A stretch of 64,000 nucleotides of DNA from Methanothrix soehngenii GP6 (GTDB lineage: Archaea; Halobacteriota; Methanosarcinia; Methanotrichales; Methanotrichaceae). How positions within the stretch are numbered: the stretch's first letter is position 1; every line of letters begins with the position of its first letter. Of this stretch, positions 26,676 to 35,903 are shown piece by piece. The translations under genes were made by a program, and so were the position numbers. The notes under the pieces are model-generated. The model did no database searches and was not told the origin of the DNA. It was given only the letters and a program-made list of their open reading frames with translations. The stretch is taken from assembly GCF_000204415.1 (NCBI RefSeq), contig NC_015416.1:1302001-1366000 (forward strand), written 5' to 3'.

Positions 26676-27905
26676 CTAGATCGCCTCCACCCGGCTCATG
26701 AGCTCGTCCACACTCGATTCTGTCACCGGCATGAGCTCATTTATGGTCTCCACCAATAGATAGCGATCGACCCTTGGCCCAGCGATGGCAAAGTATCTGC
26801 CCACCAGCTTGCTCTCGATGAGGGAGCGCACCACCTCGTGATCGAGCGCCTCCATGGCCATCATCCTGGCTTCATCCAGGGTAAGCCCAACCAGCCGCTC
26901 AGTGGTCTCCCGGTTGATGAGGACATCCTGCACCCGGCGGCCATCGTCCAGCACCGCTTTGATGCGCAGATCATATGTGCCATCCACCTTTCCGTGCTCG
27001 GTGCATACCCCCTTGGCTAAGGAGCGTTTGCATACCGGGCAGCGCTTTATCAATCCCGAGCCCTTCTGCACATCCACCAGAGCCCCGGAGAACTCTGCCG
27101 CCTGGGAGCCTATCTCTATGTCAACATCCAACGGCTCGATTTGGCTGGTGCGGTTCAGCTTTACGCTGAACCTCCCCTGGAACTCATCTGTAACCAGGTT
27201 TCGAAGAAGATAGCTCTTCCCCTCCTCCAGGTTGGCAAGATCAGCTTTCGTCCATTTCACAAACTTTATAGAGCCGGTCTCATCGCCGATAAGGCCCGAC
27301 TGGGAGATGGAATCGCTGTTCGGCTCCCAGAGCTGAGCCACCTTGACCTTCAGATCGACCCATAGTCCGGGCTCGCTGATCTCGATCACCTTCATCTCCT
27401 GCGCTGCCTTGCTGACCGATCTTGCCTCCACCTCATTTTCCAGGGGCTCTATCTGACTGGTGCGATTCAGCTTTATGCTGAACCGGCCCTGGAACTCATC
27501 CGTGATCACTTTCTTCAGAGAATAGCTCTGGCCTAAGACCAGATCGGGCAGATCGGACTTCTTCCATTTAACAAACTTCATTGCTCCCGAGCCATCGCCG
27601 ACCAGGCCGGTCTGAGAGATGGCTTCAGTCGCCGGCTCCCAGAGATCCAGAACCTTAACCTCCAAATCCACCCACCGGCCGGATTCCTTGATCTCGGAGA
27701 GCTTGACCTTCTCCGAGCTGGCCCTGGCTTGAGGCATAATTCCATGCTCCTTTTGGAAGTAGTTCAAGACCGATCTTCTTGCTTCTCCTTCCGGCACGCG
27801 AAAATCGTCGATTAGCTTCTTTAGGCGAACCTCAATCTCCTCATCAGGGACAAGGATGTTCTGCTCCCTGAGACGAGCCGATATCTGATCTATTATTTCT
27901 TTCAT
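26676..27905 (-). CDS. rpa: Replication protein A, two OB folds and zinc finger
   Basis: A 409-residue single-stranded DNA-binding protein. Two related OB folds lie at about residues 65-150 and 170-255; both contain a W-DLEV/DLKVKVLDLWEP repeat and end in GRFSIKLNRTSQIEPL. A zinc finger follows near residue 290 (CPVCKRSLAKGVCTEHG). It protects single-stranded DNA in replication and repair. The internal duplication of the OB fold is close enough to see directly. The downstream gene is its COG3390 partner, contiguous on the same strand. Confidence 0.94.
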   Translation of the reverse strand: MKEIIDQISARLREQNILVPDEEIEVRLKKLIDDFRVPEGEARRSVLNYFQKEHGIMPQARASSEKVKLSEIKESGRWVDLEVKVLDLWEPATEAISQTGLVGDGSGAMKFVKWKKSDLPDLVLGQSYSLKKVITDEFQGRFSIKLNRTSQIEPLENEVEARSVSKAAQEMKVIEISEPGLWVDLKVKVAQLWEPNSDSISQSGLIGDETGSIKFVKWTKADLANLEEGKSYLLRNLVTDEFQGRFSVKLNRTSQIEPLDVDIEIGSQAAEFSGALVDVQKGSGLIKRCPVCKRSLAKGVCTEHGKVDGTYDLRIKAVLDDGRRVQDVLINRETTERLVGLTLDEARMMAMEALDHEVVRSLIESKLVGRYFAIAGPRVDRYLLVETINELMPVTESSVDELMSRVEAI

Positions 27906-28128
27906 TACCCGTATGCCCCCTGTTTTTCATTGAGAGGTGATAGTAACTTGGCTCTTGAACTATTTAAGGAAGATCTGTGCAGAGAGAAAGTAATCTCCGG
28001 AGATTTCATAAACAAGCCTTGCAGATTTCAGAAAACGGGATGAAATGGAAGAGGATAATATAGATTAGAGAGAAGATAAAAGACGACCAAGAGAAAACAA
28101 ATGGCTTATTGCCGGGAGGTATGGTTGT

Positions 28129-29022
28129 ATGGAGATCGCGACCTGGTTTGGAAGGATTGATTCGGAGACTGGATCAGTATTCTTAGCTGAAGATGGGGAG
28201 AGGATGATAGACGCCCTTTTAAAGAAGCCTCTTCCTGCCGGCCCATCCGTTCAGCCCGACCTGCGCCGCCTGGCCCTAATGCATGGATATGCGGCAGATG
28301 ATATCGAATATAACGCCCGCCTCAGAGAGATCGCCCTGGGCCTCGTTCGCCGCCAGCTTGCCCAGTTGGCTACCACAGAACAGGACCTCCTCCAGGCGGT
28401 AGAGGCCATAGACGATATGACTGAGGCGATAAATCTACTGGATGAGAGGCTCTATGAGTGGCATCGCCTGCACCATCAGAGGATCGTTCATGGAAAGGAT
28501 CTGGCGGAGTTGCTATGCGAGGATCGGATTATGGGACCCTTTGCCAGGTCCATTCTCCGATTGATGGAATCGAGGAAGAGCATGGAGGAGGAGGTGAGCT
28601 TTCGAGCAGAGGAACTCGCCCCAAACCTTTCCGCTCTTGCCGGACCGATCCTGGCAGCGAGGCTCATATCCAGGGCAGGAGGCCTGAGCCGGCTGGCAAA
28701 GATGCCCTCCTCCCGGGTGCAGGTCATGGGGGCGGAGAAGTCCCTCTTCAAGCATCTTGACGGCCATGCCCCTTCCCCCAAGCACGGGATAATCTTCCGC
28801 CATCCAGCAGTCATGGGAGCCCCAAGAAGGCTGCGGGGAAAGGTGGCACGCGCTCTGGCTGGAAAGCTCGCCCTTGCCGCCCGGCTGGACTACTATGGAG
28901 CTAGCCCCTCACCTGACCTGGCAGCCTCCCTGGAGAGGCGGCTGAATGACATCAAACGCAGGGGAGGGAATAGAAAGGAGAGCATCAGATTGGCTGGAGA
29001 AAGGAATGAGCAGCAAGGATAG
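28129..29022 (+). CDS. nop5: Nop5/Nop56-type box C/D RNP core protein
   Basis: A 297-residue scaffold of the guide-RNP that methylates rRNA and tRNA. The Nop domain is clear: ELAPNLSALAGPILAARLISRAGGLSRLAKMPSSRVQVMGAEKSLFKHL near residue 165, then SPKHGIIFRHPAVMGAPRRLRGKVARALAGKLALAARLDYY. Its N-terminal domain binds fibrillarin. GGGAGG lies nine bases before the ATG at 28129. In most archaea the fibrillarin gene follows nop5; here the next gene encodes an unrelated secreted protein, so fibrillarin must lie elsewhere. Confidence 0.95.
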   Translation: MEIATWFGRIDSETGSVFLAEDGERMIDALLKKPLPAGPSVQPDLRRLALMHGYAADDIEYNARLREIALGLVRRQLAQLATTEQDLLQAVEAIDDMTEAINLLDERLYEWHRLHHQRIVHGKDLAELLCEDRIMGPFARSILRLMESRKSMEEEVSFRAEELAPNLSALAGPILAARLISRAGGLSRLAKMPSSRVQVMGAEKSLFKHLDGHAPSPKHGIIFRHPAVMGAPRRLRGKVARALAGKLALAARLDYYGASPSPDLAASLERRLNDIKRRGGNRKESIRLAGERNEQQG

Positions 29023-29065
29023 AATCAGGATCAAATTTATATTCGATTGAGATGAAGTTGCGCAT

Positions 29066-29701
29066 ATGAAATGGTGGCAATCCGGGTTTCTGATGATATC
29101 GGTATTTAGCATCATCGCCTGCTTGGGCCTTCTGGTTCCCCCAGCAGCGGGAGTTGCTCAGAATATGACTGAGCACTCCTGGATCTACAATCAGGGATAC
29201 TCGGATGATATGCGCATCTACCAGACAACCAGCGGCTTTCACGGCCAGAAGTTGGTCACTGGGACCAGAGGTACAGGCACAATATCCCGCTCCATTGACG
29301 CTCATGTCTATGGCGGATTTGAGGATGGATTCAATGAGATCTGGGCCAATGAATGGGGAGTCTACCAGAACAAGCCATCTTCATACAGCGAGCCCATCAC
29401 CAAGAGCGACCTGAGAAACGCCCTCTGCGCCAAGAACTACGAGGTGGGATCGATCTATTCCGAGAGCTACTCTGAGATACGGGACCTGGTCAAAGACACC
29501 TCCGTGAGCCAGACCAATGAGAACTCAGTGTACAGCATCCACACCGAAGCGGATGGAACGGCAAGGGTGGGAGCGCGGGTGCAGAGAAGCACCAGCTCAG
29601 CTCCTGCCTACATCATGACCGGAAGCTATCAGGGCTATACAAATATGAGGATGCAGCTGGAGAGCGGCAACGCCTCCATTATGACCCTTCCCTGCCCATG
29701 A
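29066..29701 (+). CDS. Secreted hypothetical protein
   Basis: A 211-residue exported protein with a signal peptide (MISVFSIIACLGLLVPPAAGVAQ). The mature part is rich in serine, tyrosine, glycine and asparagine. It repeats short patterns such as SYSE and IHTEADGTARVGARVQRSTSSAPAYIMTGSYQG, suggesting beta structure. No enzyme motif is visible. It probably belongs to the cell surface or the space under the sheath. I do not recognise the family. Confidence 0.7.
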   Translation: MKWWQSGFLMISVFSIIACLGLLVPPAAGVAQNMTEHSWIYNQGYSDDMRIYQTTSGFHGQKLVTGTRGTGTISRSIDAHVYGGFEDGFNEIWANEWGVYQNKPSSYSEPITKSDLRNALCAKNYEVGSIYSESYSEIRDLVKDTSVSQTNENSVYSIHTEADGTARVGARVQRSTSSAPAYIMTGSYQGYTNMRMQLESGNASIMTLPCP

Positions 29702-29752
29702 GGCAGCTATATTTTTCAGAGTCTCTTTGCTGAGGATTCCATTATCCAAGAT

Positions 29753-30598
29753 CTAGACCAGAGGCCTGGGCTGCTTTTTCTCCGGGAGGACGGGAAGGGG
29801 CATGGTGTTTATCAGCAGCGGCGAAGAGACATCCTTTGCCCTCTCCACCAGCAGCTCCTTTCCCCAGGGGGTCAGGCTGAAGAGAGGCACCGCGGTTCCT
29901 ACCTGCACCAGGGGTACTGCCTCTTCTCGGATATGCCTGGAAGCGCAGCTGGTGACGATATCCGCCGCCTTCAAGAGCCTTCTGGCATCATCCTTGCTGA
30001 TCCCTGTGAGATGGACCCCGATTATCATTATCCGCACTCCAGTTGATCTCTCCAGCTCCCTCAGCCTCTCTGCAGTCTGGGCATCTGCTACCGTCACCGC
30101 GAACCGGCAGTATCCAGCGCTTATGGCATAGGCCGCGCCCTCCAGCTGATCGATCCTGCCACTCTCGGGAGAGAGGACATGCCCATCCCTGGATTTTATG
30201 CCCTTTATCACCTCTGGGATGGGGTCCGTCTCCACCAGTCCGGAGATGTATCCGCCCATGCCCTGGACCAGTGATCCATTGGAGGTGATGACCGTTCCAG
30301 CGCCATCGCACACGGTAACGGCAGCATCGATAATACCCCTCATAAGCCCGGTCATCATCGATTCGGATGCCCCAAAGCCGACGAATGTGTCCATCTCCAG
30401 CTTCCGGCGGGCGGAGAACATTCCATGCTCCTTAATGCGAAACTCCATATTGGCAGCCGCGGACTCCTTTGTCACCTTTTTTATTCCCCGGACCTTATCG
30501 AAAAGAGGACACCATTCGATCACCGGCTCGGTGGCTTCCGTTACCTCTTCCTCGCTCACCTTTATGGCTGATCTTCCCAGTAGCTCCATTTTATGCAT
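29753..30598 (-). CDS. Methanogenesis marker protein 8 (DUF2099)
   Basis: A 281-residue protein that I recognise as the DUF2099 marker family, found in methanogens and of unknown biochemical role. It has MHKMELLGRSAIKVSEEEVTEATEPVIEWCPLFDKVRGI at the start and FVGFGASESMMTGLMRGIIDAAVTVCDGAGTVI near residue 80. Near residue 205, TGISKDDARRLLKAADIVTSCASRHIRE follows. I chose ATG at 30596-30598 because GAGGTGG precedes it at good spacing; an in-frame ATG at 30694 would add 32 residues that look unconserved. It is divergent from the regulator at 30798. Confidence 0.85.
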   Translation of the reverse strand: MHKMELLGRSAIKVSEEEVTEATEPVIEWCPLFDKVRGIKKVTKESAAANMEFRIKEHGMFSARRKLEMDTFVGFGASESMMTGLMRGIIDAAVTVCDGAGTVITSNGSLVQGMGGYISGLVETDPIPEVIKGIKSRDGHVLSPESGRIDQLEGAAYAISAGYCRFAVTVADAQTAERLRELERSTGVRIMIIGVHLTGISKDDARRLLKAADIVTSCASRHIREEAVPLVQVGTAVPLFSLTPWGKELLVERAKDVSSPLLINTMPLPVLPEKKQPRPLV

Positions 30599-30797
30599 AT
30601 CGTCCACCTCAAGAGGGCCTACAGCGGCTATATCCTTGTCTGCCTGTTCTTGTCTCTTTGCATTGCCTATCCATGGCCAATGCAATTTCTCCATGATTCT
30701 CTAATATTTGAGATTAAATATAATATTTATGTAAGGTAAATTTTCTATCTCAACCGAATTATTTTTGACGAAACTTATATATATGTTATCATTCATT

Positions 30798-31193
30798 ATG
30801 CGCCTGGTGAAAGCTTTGAATACATCAGCATCCGCTGATATCGCTGCCGAGCGCGACGAGTTTGCATCCATCTTAATGAAGATAGGCCTCAAGAGGAACG
30901 TGGCCAAGGTCCTGACCTATCTAGCGGGAGTGCCAGAGGCAACCAGCCGGGAGATTGAGATCGGATCCGATCTGCGCCAGCCTGAAGTTAGCATTGCCAT
31001 GAGAGAGATTAGAAGGCTGGAATGGGTTAGAGAGAGGGATGAGAGGAATCCTGGAAAAGGTCGACCTTATCGCATCTATAAGCTGAACCGCAGCCTTCCT
31101 GATATCGTCCAGTATCTGGAGTCGGAGAATGCAAAGGAAGCGGAGAGGGTGATGAAGCAGATTGAGAAGCTCAAGTCTTTGAAATCGAATTGA
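30798..31193 (+). CDS. Winged-helix transcriptional regulator
   Basis: A roughly 131-residue regulator with the helix-turn-helix GLKRNVAKVLTYLAGVPEATSREIEIGSDLRQPEVSIAMREIRRLEWVRERD and a C-terminal helical tail. It is a close paralogue of the protein at 51059. TATA-like CTTATATATATG at 30774-30785 lies close to the start, so ATG 30798 or GTG 30807 on a nearly leaderless message are the likely starts; an ATG at 30765 would precede the TATA box. It is divergent from methanogenesis marker 8, a possible target. Confidence 0.78.
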   Translation: MRLVKALNTSASADIAAERDEFASILMKIGLKRNVAKVLTYLAGVPEATSREIEIGSDLRQPEVSIAMREIRRLEWVRERDERNPGKGRPYRIYKLNRSLPDIVQYLESENAKEAERVMKQIEKLKSLKSN

Positions 31194-31430
31194 TTTTATA
31201 TATCAAAGGATAAGGCGCGCCCGAGTTGGCTCGAGGTGAAATCGGCATACGGAGCTATTACAAAAGTTTATTTTTAATATTTTGATATTAATTAAGTAAT
31301 GAAATTTTCTGATATGCATGCAGATGATTTTCACATACTTCAAGTTGATTATGCATAACCAAATTCAAATGCACTCACCTAAACATCTATATAATATTTC
31401 AAGATGCGCCAATTTACTCTATGCAAAAAT

Positions 31431-31438
31431 CTATATAC
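31431..31438 (+). promoter_or_regulatory. TATA box of ftsZ
   Basis: CTATATAC lies about 53 bases before the ftsZ ATG in an AT-rich gap. The expected transcript start is near 31460, leaving a short leader that contains GAGGGG at 31472-31477. Confidence 0.5.
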
Positions 31439-31483
31439 TAATAGATTACTAGAATATGGCAGAATAAAGAAGAGGGGATGGAT

Positions 31484-32596
31484 ATGAAGTACATCATCGA
31501 CGATGCCATGGGCAGGGCTGAGGCTGAGAGCAGGGTCAAGCCTTCCAGCATGATTAAGAGCGATGAGGAGCTAGTGTCAGTTCTCGAGGAACTGACCACG
31601 GTCATCAGGGTAATTGGTTGTGGTGGAGGAGGCTCGAACACCATCGACCGCCTGGCAGAATGCGGCATCCAGGGGGCAGAGCTCTTTGCGGTGAACACCG
31701 ATGCTCAGCACCTTTTGCATATCAATGCCGATCGCCGTTTCCTGATCGGCAGGCGTACAACTCGCGGCCTGGGCGCGGGCAGCCTGCCTGCCATCGGTGA
31801 AGAGGCTGCTCAAGAGGATATAGATGAGATCAGAGCGGCAGTGGATGGAGCGGACATGGTCTTCGTCACCTGCGGCCTTGGGGGCGGCACAGGCACTGGC
31901 GCCTCGCCGGTGGTGGCAGAGGCGGCCCGTGAGGCGGGCGCTCTTACCATCTCCATCGTTACCATTCCCTTCAGCGCAGAGGGGACGATAAGAATGCAGA
32001 ATGCAGAAGCGGGCTTAAATAGGCTGCGAGAGGTCTCAGACACCGTGATCGTGGTGCCAAACGATCGACTTTTGGATGTCGTTCCCAACCTTCCCCTGCA
32101 GGCGGCCTTCAAGGTGGCGGATGAGGTGCTGATGCGCTCGGTCAAGGGGATTACTGAGCTCATAACCCGTCCCGGTCTGATCAACCTGGATTTCGCCGAT
32201 GTTAGAACGGTGATGACAAACGGCGGAGTGGCTATGATCGGAATGGGTGAGGCACAGGGAGAGGAGAAGGCGCGGGACTCGGTATCGAAAGCCCTGCGAA
32301 GTCCCCTCCTGGATGTGGACGTATCCTGCGCGACATCCGCCCTGGTTAACGTGGTTGGAGGTTCTGACATGACCATCACCGATGCCGAGACCGTGGTGGA
32401 TGAGGTCTATCAGAAGATAAATCCTGAGGCTCGGATCATCTGGGGAGCACAAATAGACCAGAACCTCGACCATACCCTGAGGACCATGCTGGTGGTTACA
32501 GGAGTCTCGTCTCCCCAAATACTGGGAAAGGACATGAGCAAGAGGGTGACCTCAAGGCATGGCATAGACTTCCTATCCCGGCGGGCACGTTATTGA
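31484..32596 (+). CDS. ftsZ: Cell division protein FtsZ
   Basis: A 370-residue tubulin-like GTPase that forms the division ring. It has [14 protein letters not shown] near residue 46, the tubulin signature [14 protein letters not shown] near residue 132, and the T7-loop region [11 protein letters not shown] near residue 235. GAGGGG lies six bases before ATG 31484, which gives the usual archaeal start [10 protein letters not shown]; an ATG two codons earlier is possible. The C-terminus is short and lacks the bacterial FtsA/ZipA-binding peptide. Confidence 0.97.
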   Translation: MKYIIDDAMGRAEAESRVKPSSMIKSDEELVSVLEELTTVIRVIGCGGGGSNTIDRLAECGIQGAELFAVNTDAQHLLHINADRRFLIGRRTTRGLGAGSLPAIGEEAAQEDIDEIRAAVDGADMVFVTCGLGGGTGTGASPVVAEAAREAGALTISIVTIPFSAEGTIRMQNAEAGLNRLREVSDTVIVVPNDRLLDVVPNLPLQAAFKVADEVLMRSVKGITELITRPGLINLDFADVRTVMTNGGVAMIGMGEAQGEEKARDSVSKALRSPLLDVDVSCATSALVNVVGGSDMTITDAETVVDEVYQKINPEARIIWGAQIDQNLDHTLRTMLVVTGVSSPQILGKDMSKRVTSRHGIDFLSRRARY

Positions 32597-32814
32597 TGGA
32601 GCTCATATAGGAGGTGCCACTGCCTCCCTATAGCTCTGCCTTCCCCTTTTGCTCGCTCATATTAGCATCTCTTCTCGTTTTCCTTTCGATTACCCCCTCA
32701 ATGCCCGTTGCTGCACTTGATCATCTCTTTTAGCCGTGCTAGCATGCACCATGTCAATCGATGGAATTATAAGTGCGCTCCCCCTATCAGTATCTGTTTA
32801 TCTATTGAAGGGAT

Positions 32815-33123
32815 GTGATATCCATTCTGACTGAGAAGGTGAGCGGGGAGCTTGAGATGTTGCAGAGGCACCTGCTCATACTCAAGCATGTGGTAGAGAA
32901 CGAGCCCATTGGTATTCTCAAGCTGGCAGAGGAGACGAGCATACCCAGTCATAAGGTGCGTTATTCCTTAAGAATACTGGAACAAGAGGGTCTGATCAAG
33001 GCAACCGCTCCCGGCGCGACCACAACCCACGAGACCGGTCCATTCCTCAAGGAGCTGGACTCGATGATCGAAGAGCTTTCTAAGAGAGCAGATGAACTGA
33101 AAAAGATCAAGATCGCGAGGTAA
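32815..33123 (+). CDS. Predicted HTH transcriptional regulator
   Basis: A 102-residue protein with a winged helix (LLILKHVVENEPIGILKLAEETSIPSHKVRYSLRILEQEGLIKATAPGA) and a C-terminal helix that may form a coiled coil (LKELDSMIEELSKRADELKKIKIAR). The start is GTG at 32815 with AAGGGAT just upstream. It ends immediately before the ligase-like gene, so it heads a three-gene operon and may sense or control the DNA-repair-like functions that follow. Confidence 0.75.
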   Translation: MISILTEKVSGELEMLQRHLLILKHVVENEPIGILKLAEETSIPSHKVRYSLRILEQEGLIKATAPGATTTHETGPFLKELDSMIEELSKRADELKKIKIAR

Positions 33124-34764
33124 ATGCTCTATCGCCAAATAGCCCAGTCTATAGAGGAGCTATCCTCCGCCCCGCGCAGCTGCAAAGCGGAGTTGTGCTC
33201 CCGCCTGATTGTTGAGATGAAACCTGAATTGCTCTGCCCTACGATCCGTCTCCTGTTGGGCCAGCTCTGGCCGCCCTGGGAGGGCAGGGAGATGGGGGTG
33301 GGGCCAGAGGGAGTCGCTGCCGCTCTGGAGGAAATCTCGGAAGAGAATATATCCCTGCTCAGAGATCGAATGGGGGAGATGGGGCTGGTGGCGGAGGCTG
33401 CACTGGCGGAAAAAGGCCAGCATTCGCTCTCCAGTGAGCCTCTACAGTCCATGTCCGTATACGAACAGCTAAGGCGGATCTCTCTGATTCGGGGCAAGGA
33501 CTCCGAGCAGAGAAAGAACGCTCTTCTCCGGGGCCTCTTCCAGGATGCGAGTCCCCTTGAGGGAAAGTATATCGCTCGCACAGTTCTAGGAAATATGCTC
33601 GCCGGAATCGGCGATAAGACCATGCTTGCTGCTTTTGCTCTGGCCTTCTGCTGTGACCCGGATCAGATTCATAGGGCCTATAGCCTCCTGCCGGACCCGG
33701 GCAAGATCGCCATCATGGCTGCCGGAAACCATTTGGAAAGAGCGTCCATCCAGCCGGGCATTCCCATAAAGCCGATGACGCTATGCGCCCTGAAGGCAGA
33801 GGATCTAAAGACCGTCAGAGAAGCGGGAGAGGAATCAGTGGGATGGGCGGTTTTACCCAGGTATCATGCCCTGAGGGTGCAGGTTCATAATACAGGAGAT
33901 GGGGCTTATATCTTCAGCTCCCGGCAGAAGAACATCACCACCTCGTTAAACGGCCTGGCCCAAAGGCTGAGCGGCATGGATGATGAATTCATAATCGATG
34001 CCGATCTGATCGGCTTTCATGAGGGGAAGATGTGCTCTCAATCGGAGATGCTCAGATATATCAACCGCCGCCGCCTCTCCCGAAGAAGCAGCATATCGCC
34101 TGCCCTGCTAGCCTACGATCTTATCTACATTTCTGGCGAGAACACCATCTCCCTGCCCTTCCAGGAGAGGCGAAAGAGGATGCTGAAAGCTTTGGGCGAG
34201 CCCAGGTCCATGCCCTTTCAGGGAATATCTGCGACCCGTGAATGTATCGTCCTGGAGAAGGAGCTAAAGAAGGACTCTATTCAGAGCCATCTGGACCAGA
34301 TGGTGGAAGAGGGCGGAGTGGGCTTGATGGTGCGGAGCCTTCTGGGCCTCTACCGGCCTGGAGAATGCAGCAGATGCGATTTCTTTGTGGGAAGAGAGAT
34401 GTCCATATCAGCCGTTATCGTCCGGGCGGAGTGGGGCCGGAGGAGCAGTGATCAGATCTTCTCTCGATTTCTCGTCGCCCTGCGAGAAGGGGACGACCTC
34501 GTGCCAGTGGGCTGGATAGGGGGTCAATCGGGCCAGAAGGATATTCTGGAGCTGGATCGCCAGTTGAAAGCCCTAGCCAGAGAATGGGATGATACTGGTG
34601 CTTGTGTCAATCCCCAGGTTCTCCTCAAGCTGAAGATCCAGGGTGCTCGCAGGAACGATAAGGGCTATGCCATCGTCCGCCCTCAGGTTTTAGGGATCGA
34701 TCTTTTTGCCTCCTGGGAGGATGCGGATGAACTGACTAGGCTTTTTTCATCCTCTGGCCGATGA
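33124..34764 (+). CDS. ATP-dependent DNA ligase-like protein with degenerate active site
   Basis: A 546-residue protein with the full archaeal ligase layout: N-terminal DNA-binding domain (VLGNMLAGIGDKTMLAAFALAF), nucleotidyltransferase core and OB fold. Motif I, normally KYDGxRVQ, reads RYHALRVQVH near residue 246, so the lysine that carries AMP is arginine, and Asp and Gly are also changed. Motif IV (EGxMxK) reads VGLMVRS, and motif V (WLKxK) reads DFFVGR. Motif IIIa (LLAYDLIYISGE) is kept. It is therefore probably not an active ligase but may still bind DNA. The gene starts at the stop of the regulator and overlaps the radical SAM gene by four bases. Confidence 0.85.
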   Translation: MLYRQIAQSIEELSSAPRSCKAELCSRLIVEMKPELLCPTIRLLLGQLWPPWEGREMGVGPEGVAAALEEISEENISLLRDRMGEMGLVAEAALAEKGQHSLSSEPLQSMSVYEQLRRISLIRGKDSEQRKNALLRGLFQDASPLEGKYIARTVLGNMLAGIGDKTMLAAFALAFCCDPDQIHRAYSLLPDPGKIAIMAAGNHLERASIQPGIPIKPMTLCALKAEDLKTVREAGEESVGWAVLPRYHALRVQVHNTGDGAYIFSSRQKNITTSLNGLAQRLSGMDDEFIIDADLIGFHEGKMCSQSEMLRYINRRRLSRRSSISPALLAYDLIYISGENTISLPFQERRKRMLKALGEPRSMPFQGISATRECIVLEKELKKDSIQSHLDQMVEEGGVGLMVRSLLGLYRPGECSRCDFFVGREMSISAVIVRAEWGRRSSDQIFSRFLVALREGDDLVPVGWIGGQSGQKDILELDRQLKALAREWDDTGACVNPQVLLKLKIQGARRNDKGYAIVRPQVLGIDLFASWEDADELTRLFSSSGR

Positions 34765-35615
34765 TCCTCAGAGCATTTGACCCCTGGAAGAGCGAGCTGT
34801 GCACCTGCCCTGCCAAGCTCAGCCTCAATCCCTATACCGGTTGCCCGCACGGCTGCCTTTACTGCTATGCCTCATCTTATATCCCCCGGTTCCATTCCTG
34901 CCGGCCGAAGGTCGATCTATTGAGGAGGCTTGACCGAGAGGCGGCCAAGGTCGTCCCCGGACTCTTTATTGCTATCTCCAACAGCTCCGATCCTTATCCT
35001 CCCATAGAAAAGGAGCTGGGATTGACCAGGGGATGCCTGAGGATACTGAAAGAGAGGAACTTTCGGGTGCAGATCGTCACAAAGTCCGATCTTGTCACCA
35101 GGGATATCGATCTCCTCGCCGCAATGAAGGCGGCGGTGGCCGTCACAGTCACCACATTGGATGATTCCCTAAGCCTGAGGCTGGAGCCGGGGGCGCCATC
35201 GCCAAAAAGAAGGCTCTTTGCACTGAATGAGCTATCTCGAGCGGGAATTCCCCTGTCAGCCAGAATCGATCCCATCATCCCGGGAATCAATGACTGCGGG
35301 ATCGAGGACCTGGTCTATTCTCTTCATTCCGCTGGGGTCAGGCATATAACCTCCTCCACATATAAGGCACGGCCAGATAGCATAAAAAAAATCACTGCTG
35401 CCTTTCCGGAGGAGGGAGCGGCCCTAAAAGCGCTCTTCTCCCGGGGAGGGAGATATTCGGGCAGCAGCTATCTTCCGGCGGATTTGAGAAGGAGCATTCT
35501 GGAGGATGTAGCATCCCATGCCCATCAGACTGGCATCACCTTCTCCACCTGCAGGGAGGGATTCGCATTTGAGGAGGGCATAAGCTGCGATGGCTCTCAT
35601 CTCCTGCCTCTGTAA
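34761..35615 (+). CDS. Radical SAM protein, spore photoproduct lyase-like (SplB type)
   Basis: A 284-residue radical SAM enzyme. The iron-sulfur motif is CPHGCLYCYASS (Cys-x3-Cys-x2-Cys) near residue 28. It is preceded by CPAKLSLNPYTG, the pattern of the SplB/Rv2578c-like family, and ISNSSDPYPPIEKELGLTRGCL follows. Spore photoproduct lyase repairs a thymine dimer; the archaeal members have no assigned substrate. ATG at 34761 overlaps the ligase-like stop (ATGA), so the two are translationally coupled, which suggests a shared DNA-linked task. Confidence 0.88.
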   Translation: MILRAFDPWKSELCTCPAKLSLNPYTGCPHGCLYCYASSYIPRFHSCRPKVDLLRRLDREAAKVVPGLFIAISNSSDPYPPIEKELGLTRGCLRILKERNFRVQIVTKSDLVTRDIDLLAAMKAAVAVTVTTLDDSLSLRLEPGAPSPKRRLFALNELSRAGIPLSARIDPIIPGINDCGIEDLVYSLHSAGVRHITSSTYKARPDSIKKITAAFPEEGAALKALFSRGGRYSGSSYLPADLRRSILEDVASHAHQTGITFSTCREGFAFEEGISCDGSHLLPL

Positions 35616-35903
35616 TCAGCAGCTAAATTAACGAAGTGGATAAAAAATAAATTAAATAGTTTGTATAAGATATAGATATCGACAATCGGCTAATTCGAAT
35701 CGGTATTCTCCCTTCTACCGGATTCCTTTTGCTGGATATTAAAAAAAATCATAAATGCAATGCGTCAACCTTATGGTGCCCTTTGCCCACGAAAGTTTAT
35801 TTATATGAAGAATAACTAGAATCCACGACAATTCTTCTCAAAAGGGAGGATGTTCAAGCCATAGTCATAAATGTCATATGCAAGAGCAAAAGGAGGATTC
35901 GAT

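Noticed and set aside
30599-30694. 32-residue N-terminal extension of methanogenesis marker 8
   Set aside because: The strong GAGGTGG site before ATG 30598 and the family start MHKMELLG favour the shorter form.
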